A stretch of DNA of 64,000 nt from Laburnicola sp. R22_1 (lineage: Eukaryota > Ascomycota > Dothideomycetes > Pleosporales > Didymosphaeriaceae). Under the pieces are notes generated by a model. The model searched no databases. It was not told where the DNA came from and was given only the letters and a program-made list of their open reading frames with translations. The stretch's first letter is position 1. Every line of letters starts with the position of its first letter. Shown piece by piece: positions 56,087-64,000 of this stretch. The DNA lies in assembly GCA_014281115.1 (NCBI GenBank), contig JACONQ010000007.1, positions 3,216,062-3,280,061 on the forward strand. The letters run 5' to 3'. Position numbers and translations under genes: made by a program.

Positions 56087-57197
56087 ATAGCAGAGAAACC
56101 TATTGCAGACAATTGTTTTAAGTATTTAGCTAAGTATTTGTTGCCTATATGTTAAGAGTGTAGGCACGTAGTGTTGCCTAGTTAAGTAGCAAGTTATTTG
56201 CAGCGTGCCCACCCTGTTAGACGCAAGCAGGCCAAATTAATAGTAGATGAAGTCCGCAGCTAGGCCGGGTTAATCGAGTATGCCAGCGAATTAAAGGTGC
56301 CCAGCTAGATTATTAAGCCTATATAGCAGTTACCAGTGTATACAAACGGGTTAATGTGTCGGATTAAGCCAAAGCATTGCCGTTAGATATTCTAAAGCGA
56401 GCGCGTAATAAAGAATCATTGGAGAGACGCCTATAATTGGTCGCCAATAGACAAAGGTGGCCGTCCAAGTTAATTAGAGGCGAAGAAGATACGCAACCGC
56501 ATTAGCAATAGTTCCTAAATTGTCTATTACTAGCGATTTTTTGTCTAGGGCTAGGGTTCGTAGTATTTCGAGGTGCGGCAGCCCGGCGAAGGCGGCCCTA
56601 ACACCGTACCTGTAGACGGTGACGCAGCATAGGCGCAGGTGGGCGAGCAGATGGCCAAGGCGTGGGAGAATATCGAGAGGCGGGCGCAGAACACTATCTA
56701 AGACGGCGAAAGAGACAAGGTAAACCCGTGGTTAGAGCGGACGCAGTGGCTGCTGTATTTAGTGGGCATAGAGAGGCCCGATTTGTTAGCGTGCGTCGAA
56801 GAGCCTATTGCCGACGCTGATCCTAGGAAAGACGAGGAGGCAGAGCTAGTAGAAGCAGCGATTTGGGCGGCTATGGATAGGTTAGCGCGGTTTAGCCAGG
56901 CGTCTGTTATCCACCGCATTAGCGTGTTTGTGCGATTAGAGGCGATCCGGACAGAGAAGCACCAGACGCGGTTCTAGCCGTTGCAGCTGTATATAGACAA
57001 GGAGGCCATTATTAAGCACTCGCGGCTATGGCAGCAGATGTTAATGTTTTTTGCACGCACGCAGAAGGAGCATACGTGGAAGAGCCCCTGATATCGGTTC
57101 ACGCGCCGGCAGCAGGAGGCATGGGAGGCGTTAGTCCAATAGGCAGAGAGGCAAGTAGAGGGGGAGGCGGCAGAAGAAGAAGAAGAAGAAGAAGAAG

Positions 57198-57228
<31 letters not shown>

Positions 57229-60200
57229 GGAAGAAGAGATAGGGGATAGGGACAAGGAGATGATGGAGGAGTTGACAGAGGACGTAGATGAGTCAATAGA
57301 GGAGGGAGACGCTAGGGAGGAGCAGCGTTAGGCAGAAGGTGCTAAGCGCAGCAAGCCTAAGAAGTTGTTAAAAATCCAGAAGGCGTGTTTGGAGTTTTGC
57401 ATCGCGTTGTTAAACTAGTTTATTACGCGCAAGGAGTACGATAGCCTGTTAGTGTGTGCGTTGGCGGTGTTGGGCGTTAAAGAGGATAGGTAGAAGGGCC
57501 CCAAGCAGTATCCGCCGATATTGTCAGCAGTTATTAAAGTGGCCCATTTTATAGTCGTGCAACAGGCGTTGGAGTTATCCGAGCTGTTGGACGAGAATGA
57601 GGACGAGTTCGACGACGACAGCGCGTACGAGAGCGACAGCAGCCGCCCGCGCCCGCGCCGGCCCAAGGGGTGTTTGCAGTTTGTGCAGGAGATGATGAAC
57701 AAGTTTATAGTGCGAGGCACCCATGGACCCATGCAGTGGATGTTGGATTTGCGGACGTACGGGTTAAAGATCCATTACAACACAACGTTGCGCGGCCATA
57801 TTAAGTGGACGGGCGGGGACGAGTTGTTGTACAAGGGGTTGCAGTTCAACATGGCCCAGTTCCGCGGCATGGTGCACGGGTTGGCGACTGAAAGCCGGCG
57901 GTTGTTAGTGGAGGAGTTGATGTTCGGCACCAGCAAGGCCGCCAATCCCATACCTAGCGTCCTGTGGGAGAGCATGCGAGATAACCCAACCAACAAGCGG
58001 CCCAGATAGAATTTTTTAAAGGACCATCGCACCCGCATACCCATAGATAGAAAGAGGTGGTTGTTTAAGCAGGTAGGGAGAGATGCCAGCATCCAGGATA
58101 GGTTCATAAAGCCAGGAACGCGTTTAGGGGTAGACTAAGAGGCCGTAGAGCGGTACATAGGGCGCATTGTTAAGTTCTAGAAGAAGTTAGCTGTATTAAT
58201 GCACATTGCAGGCGGACAGCTAGTAAGAGGACCAGAAATAATAAATGTCTAGCATAGCAATACTGTAAAAGGGGGGCACCGCAATATATTTATTAAGGAC
58301 GGCATAGTAGTGCTTATAACGCGTTACCACAAGGGATACAACATTAGTGGCGACATTAAGGTTATTTATTAATATTTGCCGCGCAAGGTAGGCGAGTTAG
58401 TGGTGTTGTATATGTGGTTGGTGTTGCCGTTCCAGCAGCGGTTAGAGGCGTTGGTATGGGAAAAGGAGAGCGTGTCGTTATATATGTGGCCAGCGGACCC
58501 CAATAGACGCAAGTAGATAATAGAGAGGTTGCGGGAGGCGTTAAAGCGCGAGAGCCGGATTAGGATAGGACAGGAGTTAACGATTGCCGCGTACCGCGAG
58601 ATTGCCATTGGCATAAGCTGGCGATTTTTACGTAGATCCGCAGCATTTTGGACAGAAGAGGGAGACAAGAATAAGGAGTGGGATAAGGAGAATATAGGCG
58701 CGTCAATTGCTAACAAGTAGGCAGGACATACCGCGCACGTTGCAGGATTAATATACGCGCGAGGGATTATAGAGCAAGCCAGGGCGGTGGCAGACAAGCG
58801 ACAGCAGTTTCGGACGTTGAGTACGGATTGGCATCGATTTTTAGGGTTCTGAGCCGACGTGGAGGAGACGACGAGCAAGAAGTGGAAGAGAGCGCTGTTT
58901 GAGAGCGAAGCGGACGAGGCGAGGATTAATTAATGGGGGCGATTGAGGAAGATGGACACGACAGCGCAGTTGAAGCAGATGATAAGCAGGACAGCGAAGT
59001 TCTGTGGCGTGCAGAAAGAAGCCATTAACGCTATTATTGTAGGCGAGAGCCCTGTTGTGGCTGTGATGCCAACAGGCAGTGGGAAGAGTTTGTTATTTAT
59101 GTTGCTGGCGTGGGCAGAGTAGGGCGGGACCACTGTTGTTATAATTCTGTTAATTGCGTTGCGGGGAGATATAATGCGGTGGTGCAAGTTGTTAGGGATA
59201 TCGTGTGCAGCGTGGGAGGGACGCCGTCTGCCCGACGCAGCCGCGGTGGTGTTGGTGACGCCTAAGTCGGCGGTAGGAGAGGAGTTTGCGACGTTTTTAA
59301 ACCGGTTGCGGGTGACGTGGTAGTTGGACCGAATCGTGATCAACGAGTGTTATATCATATTGAACCGGCGGTACACGTTCCGCAAGCAGATGCAGCAGTT
59401 GGGCAAGTTAGTAGCCGCCAAAACGCAGATAGTGTTGTTAACAGCGACGTTGCCGCCAAGCGAGGAGGGCGAGTTGTTTCGACGGATGCATTTCGAGCGG
59501 GATCAGGTTAAGATATTCTGAGCAAGGACAACACGGACAAACGTGGCATATTAGGTAGTTAAGATAGACAAGGCGTTAACAAAAGAGGATATAGAGGCCG
59601 TTGTAGTAAAGATGGCGCGGCGGAAGTTAAGACAGTACTGAACCGGCAAGGTGGTGATATACAGCAATTCCGTGCCGAAGGTTAAGAAGTTGGCAAAGCA
59701 GTTGGCATGCAACGCGTATTATTATAACGCGGTAGGCAAAGCAAGCATGTTGACGGATTTTATGGCCGGCAAACAGCGGGTAATTGTAGCGACAAGCGCA
59801 TTAGGGATGGGGGTGGATATACCCAACATCCGGTGCATTATTTATATAGATTGGCCGCGGACGATGTTGGATTACGCACAAGAGAGCGGCAGGGCAGGGC
59901 GAGATAGATTGCGGAGCGAGGCCATTATTATAGGGCAGGAAGGGGATAAACGAGCGCGTGATGACAAGCCAACTAAGGCAGAACAGTAATTAGTTTGGTT
60001 GTATATAGAAGGGGAAGGGTCAACAATACGGTGCTGAAGGCGAGTGTTGGACGCGTATTTAGACAGGCAAGAGGGCCGAGAGGGATGTGAAGAAGGGGAG
60101 GAGAGATGTGACATGTGCAGAGAAGCAGACAAAGAGACAGAAGAGGACGGTAGCGAAGACAGTAGCGATGACAACAAGATAGATGTGGTTAAGACGAGAG

Positions 60201-60784
60201 GCGAGGAGGCGCAGCGAGCGTTCTAGCAGTAGGAGCAGGAGCAACAAGGCCTGCGGCAGACGTTGATATAGCAGCGGCAACAGGAGTTTGCGGACGTAGA
60301 GTGGTTGCGTAGGCAGTTAGCATGGTGGGCGAATCGATGCGGGATATGCGAGGCGGCGGGGGATGGGCAGAGCGAGCACGATGTACGGTGGTGTTGGCGA
60401 CGGGAGAGCCAAAGTACAAAAGAAGCGATTAAGACAATCGAGAAGCAGATTAAGTTTGAGAGTTATTTGGGGTGTTTTTGGTGCGGGGTGCCGCAGGAGA
60501 TATGTAACCGGTGGGAGAGAAATAGTTACGGGCGGTATTAGAGAGCAAAAGACGGAAATTGTCAGCATAGAGGGGTGTTGGTAGGCGGGTTAATAGGCGT
60601 GGCATTAGGGTACACTGAAGTAGGAGAGCGGTGGACAGCACGGTTAGCGAGATTTGGAGTAGACAATTCGGGAGCAGGGCAGACGTTGGTTGCGTTTTTA
60701 GGAAAGAAGCGAGTGTTAGAAACGGTTGAAAGTAATAATTTGGCAGGAGAGTTTTGTTGGATAACGCGATTAGTAGTAGAGTAG
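56087..60784 (+). pseudogene. Telomere-linked RecQ-like helicase with N-terminal zinc fingers, RIP-inactivated
   Basis: One reading frame spans about 1,566 codons; every recognisable piece lies in it and only stops interrupt it, with TAG/TAA at expected Gln and TGA at expected Arg. N-terminus: two Cys/His fingers, PIC-ECRHVVLPS...AHP (56150-56215) and CRIKPKHCR...KNHWRDAYNW (56358-56440), resembling the OrsD/DUF3505 domain. Then an acidic region with 18 consecutive GAA codons (57173-57226) and a conserved central domain (57521-58009). RecQ core: MPTGSGKS (59066-59089), the DEAH-box position reading NECY at 59342-59353 (DECH with G-to-A and C-to-T changes), LLTATLPP (about 59435), ATSALGMGVDIPN, and QESGRAGRD (59879-59905). 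A Cys-rich tail (CDMC, CGIC, CFWCGVPQEIC) ends at 60784. The start codon is uncertain; ATA at 56087 may be a mutated ATG. Telomere-linked helicases of this type sit near many fungal chromosome ends. Confidence 0.85.
57173..57226 (+). repeat. (GAA)18 microsatellite coding for poly-glutamate
   Basis: Uninterrupted 54 bp of GAA in frame within the helicase pseudogene, forming the core of an acidic tract that continues with scattered Glu/Asp codons. It contains no C, so RIP cannot easily change it. Confidence 0.95.
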
Positions 60785-63700
60785 AGGACGTAACAACGTT
60801 TAAGAGATTAGCATTAATTAGCGTAGTAAAAGAATAATATTAGATTACAAGATAATTTTTTTATAATAAGCGTTTTTATATAGGTCGCGTATAGAAGATA
60901 AGCCGAAAATATATTAATAGTATAGTATAAAATATAAGGCAGAATAGCGTAGTAAAATAGAATAATAGAATAGAATAATAGAATAGAATAATAGAATAGA
61001 ATAATAGAATAGAATAATAGAATAGAATAATAGAATAGAATAATAGAATAGAATAATAGAATAGAATAATAGAATAGAATAATAGAATAGAATAATAGAA
61101 TAGAATAATAGAATAGAATAGAATAGAGTAAGAGAATAGAGAGTTTTATAGAGTTATTAAGTAATATAAAATATAAAAAGTAAGATAGAATAAAGTAAAA
61201 GATAGGTAAGATTATAGAAAATAAAGGAATATAGAATTAAGAAAAAAATTTATTAGGTTAAGAATATAATAGAATAAATAGTAAAGAAAAAAAAGAAAAA
61301 TTATATATAAAATAGATAAGAAAGGGTTAGAGTTTTTAAGTATAGAGAGTATTAGCATTTTTAGTATAGAGAGAGTTAGGAGTTTAATATAGGGAAAGAA
61401 TTAGAATTTTAATATAAAAAGAGGATTAGTATTTTTAAGTATAAAGAGAGGTAGAGCTTTTAAGTAAAAAGATAATTAAAGTTTATAAGAAAGAGTTATA
61501 AGAAAGTAATATAAGTTAAAAGTAAGTAAAGAGTTAGAAAGAAAGTTTAGAGTTTAGAAATAAAAGAAAATAAAGAAAAGACAAAAAAACATAATATAGA
61601 AAGAGAAGATAAAAGAAATATACGCAAGAAAAAGTAAAAGAGATTTAAATAAAATAAAATAAAAGTTTAAAAAGTAGAAAGATTTTATTAAAGTTAAAGT
61701 TAAATAGAAAATAGAAAAGATTATAATAAGAGAGAGTAGTAGAAAATAAGAAAATAAAAAATTAAAGAAAAAAATAATAATAAAGAGTAAAGAGGAATAG
61801 AAGAGTATAAAGTATAATATAATATAAGAAAACGATAAAAAAAAGGTAGAATTATAGGGTAGGTATAAGATAATAAAAATAGAAAAGAAAGAAAAATTAA
61901 AAGAAGATAAAAAGAGAATAGAAAGAAAAAGTAAAAGAGTATATATAAAAAAGTTACATAGAAGAGTATAATTAAAAGAAAAAAAAGTAAAAAGAGTTTA
62001 TAAAATAAGAAGTAAAAACAAAGTTAGGGTTTTAAAGAAATAGGAGCAAAGAAGATAAAAAATTAATATAAGAAAGTAGAGTAAGAATCATATAGAGTGC
62101 ATATAAAATAAAATAAAGTTATAATAATAAGTATAGTTAAAGAAAAAAAGATAGGTATTTAGGTAAAGTAAAGAAGAAAGTATATAAAAAAAAGAAAAAA
62201 GAAAAAAGTAAAGAAGAAGAAAGTAGAAAGAGAATATTAGATAAGAATAGAGAAAAAGAATATTAGATAAGAATAGAGAAAAAGAATAGAGAAAAAAATA
62301 GAGAAAAAGGAATAGAGAAAAAGAATAGAGAAAAAGAATAGAGAAAAAAAAGAGAGGAAAAGTAAAAAGTATAATAAGAGAAAATTATAATAGAATAATA
62401 GCAGAGTAGAATATATAAAAAAGAGTTAGAATTTTATAGTAAAAAGAGAGTTAGAATTTTAAAGTAAGAAAAGAGTTATAATTTTAAAGTAGTAAGAGAG
62501 TTAGAATTTTAAAGTAAAAAGAGGGTTAGGATTTTAAAGTGAAAAAAGGTTAGAGTTTTAAAGTAAAAAGAGGGTTAGGGTTATAGTAAAAAGGGAGTTA
62601 GAATTTCAAAGTAAGAGAAGAGTTACAATTTTAAAGTAGAGAGAGAGAGTTAGAATTTTAAAGTAAAAAAGAGGGTTAGGGTTTTAAAGTAGAAAAAGGG
62701 TTAGGGTTATAAAGTAGAAAAATAATTAGAGTTTTAAAATAAAACGAGGGTTAGGGTTGTAAAGTAAATACAAAGTTTTAAAGAAAAAAAAAAGTTAAAA
62801 TTTATAAGTATAAAGAGATTTAGTATCTAGAAATATAGTAAGTATTAGAATTATTAAGTAAAAAAAGAAATTTAGTTAGAATAAAATAATAGTTTATAAT
62901 ATTTAAGAATATATTTAGTATTAGCGTTATATATAAGAAAGAAAAGAAAAAGTAATAATATATAAAAATTAAAAGAAAAAATAATAAAATAGAATAGAGT
63001 ATAATATAAGAAAAGAGAAAGGTATAATAAAAACAGTATTATAAAACTAGTAGAAGAAAAAGAAAGAATTTATAAATTAGAAAAGTAAAAAAATTACAAA
63101 GAAATAAAGAGAGAATTATACAGTAGAGTTAGAAGGAAGAAAAAAACTTAAGAAAAGAAGAAGGTTAAAAGAAAGAATAAAAAATAGGAAGAGAAATAAA
63201 AGAGTATAATAAAAAAAAGAATAAAAGAAGAAAAAAGAAAAGTATAAAGTAAAAGAATAATAGTAAACAAAAGAATAGAATTAAATAGTATAGAGAATAG
63301 GATAAGATAGAGGAGGAATAAAGAATAAAAGATAAATTAAGATAAACAGTAAAGTAAAGTAAAGAAGAGTAGATAAAGAAAAGAAAGCAGAATAGGGAGA
63401 AGAAAAAAAAGAAAAAAAGAAAGTAAAGATAGAAAATATTATAGAAGAAAAGAATAAGAAAAAGGTAAAAGAGTAGTATAATAAAAATGGTAAAGAAAAG
63501 AATTAAAATTATAGATATAAAAAAGAATTAGAGGTATAAATATAAAAAGAGACAGAGTAATAAATATAAAAATCAGTTCGAATATTAAAATAAAGGGTAG
63601 GTTAGTAAGAGTTATAAATATAAGAAAGGGTTAGGGTTATTAATATAAGAAAGGGTTTAGGATTTATTATAGGATTTAGGGTTTATTATAATATGAGGGT

Positions 63701-63789
63701 TTAATTATAGTGTTAGGGTTTTATTATATAGTAAAATATAGAAATTATGAATAAAATTAAGAGTTAAATAGAAAAAAAGAAGACGAAAA
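60785..63789 (+). repeat. Telomere-associated purine-rich, cytosine-poor repeat zone
   Basis: Three kilobases made almost only of A, G and T on the plus strand, with very little C. It holds a 13 bp satellite (next entry) and from about 61.3 kb many imperfect 25-35 bp units of the GAGAGTTAGAATTTTAAAGTA type in which TTAGGG appears repeatedly (for example near 62.55-62.76 and 63.6-63.7 kb). No gene is supported. Confidence 0.7.
60961..61118. repeat. 13 bp tandem satellite
   Basis: About 12 nearly perfect copies of AATAATAGAATAG in a row, breaking down into GAATAGAATAG at the right end. Confidence 0.92.
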
Positions 63790-63950
63790 TAGGGTTAGGG
63801 TTAGGGTTAGGGTTAGGGTTAGGGTTAGGGTTAGGGTTAGGGTTAGGGTTAGGGTTAGGGTTAGGGTTAGGGTTAGGGTTAGGGTTAGGGTTAGGGTTAG
63901 GGTTAGGGTTAGGGTTAGGGTTAGGGTTAGGGTTAGGGTTAGGGTTAGGG
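63790..63950 (+). repeat. Telomere, (TTAGGG) array
   Basis: About 27 uninterrupted copies of TTAGGG with the G-rich strand running 5' to 3' toward the right end, the correct polarity for a right-hand chromosome end. Confidence 0.98.
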
Positions 63951-64000
63951 AGGTGCTGGTGTTAGGTGTTGGTGTTATCCTTTTAACCTTAGCAATACGT
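63951..64000. other. Probable Oxford Nanopore native-barcode adapter residue
   Basis: The 50 bases after the telomere read AGGTGCTG, 24 bases starting GTGTTA and ending ATCCTT, then TTAACCTTAGCAATACGT. This is the published layout of the reverse native-barcode oligo (flank, 24-base barcode, flank, start of the ligation adapter), as I recall it. The barcode ends match barcode 07; its middle differs. Most likely not part of the genome. Confidence 0.85.

Noticed and set aside
57028..57296. Poly-Arg, poly-Ser and poly-Leu ORFs
   Set aside because: Other-frame readings of the GAA microsatellite inside the helicase pseudogene.
58369..59343. Reverse-strand ORFs (169 and 137 codons) opposite the helicase
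   Set aside because: They lie antisense to conserved helicase motifs and are Ser/Asn-rich shadows.
60961..61118. Regular short repeats that might suggest a CRISPR array
   Set aside because: Head-to-tail 13 bp units with no spacers, in a fungal subtelomere.
63790..64000. Interstitial telomere followed by more chromosome
   Set aside because: The 50 bases after the array fit a sequencing adapter with barcode, not a genomic continuation.

Overview
This window is the right end of a chromosome of a filamentous ascomycete (Pezizomycotina, plausibly a dothideomycete; the species cannot be fixed from sequence alone). The evidence is a terminal TTAGGG array, long AT-rich tracts made by repeat-induced point mutation (RIP; CpA to TpA, with CAA/CAG/CGA codons turned into stops), short spliceosomal introns, fungal transposon families (Fot1/pogo, Tc1/impala, hAT, Ty1/copia) and a telomere-linked RecQ-type helicase gene. 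Nothing looks prokaryotic. No tRNA or rRNA gene and no CRISPR array was seen.

Layout. 1-16 kb is almost wholly RIP-mutated repeat DNA. It is dominated by a 1.3 kb dispersed element (here 'family A') with 13-16 bp target duplications, plus a degenerate short LTR element (6.4-8.8 kb) and a Tc1-like element (13.9-15.3 kb). From 15.8 to 26.6 kb one family A copy has been split by a complete copia element and by a pogo element that itself carries a younger Fot1-like transposon. From 26.7 to 33.6 kb another Fot1-like element is split by a chain of three TA-inserted elements, the first a 705 bp palindromic MITE.

33.6-43.6 kb is the only stretch with ordinary base composition. It holds an apparently intact two-exon secreted Asn/Gly-repeat protein gene (34.5-35.2 kb), a pogo element (35.7-37.5 kb), a 163 bp MITE, unrecognised ORFs, and a three-exon gene for a small secreted six-cysteine protein that is broken by a 3.1 kb hAT element with a perfect 8 bp target duplication. 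43.6-48.9 kb and 49.2-54.5 kb are two further complete copia elements with perfect 5 bp target duplications.

56.1-60.8 kb is a telomere-linked helicase with an N-terminal double zinc-finger (OrsD/DUF3505-like) region. It stays in one reading frame for about 1,566 codons and is broken only by RIP-type stops and substitutions. 60.8-63.8 kb is a cytosine-poor, purine-rich telomere-associated repeat zone. 63,790-63,950 is the telomere. The last 50 bases look like Oxford Nanopore native-barcode adapter, not genome.

How the parts relate: the transposons explain nearly all the DNA; RIP explains their decay; the least decayed copies are the youngest, nested innermost. Host function is confined to two small secreted-protein genes (one broken) and the dead telomere-linked helicase.
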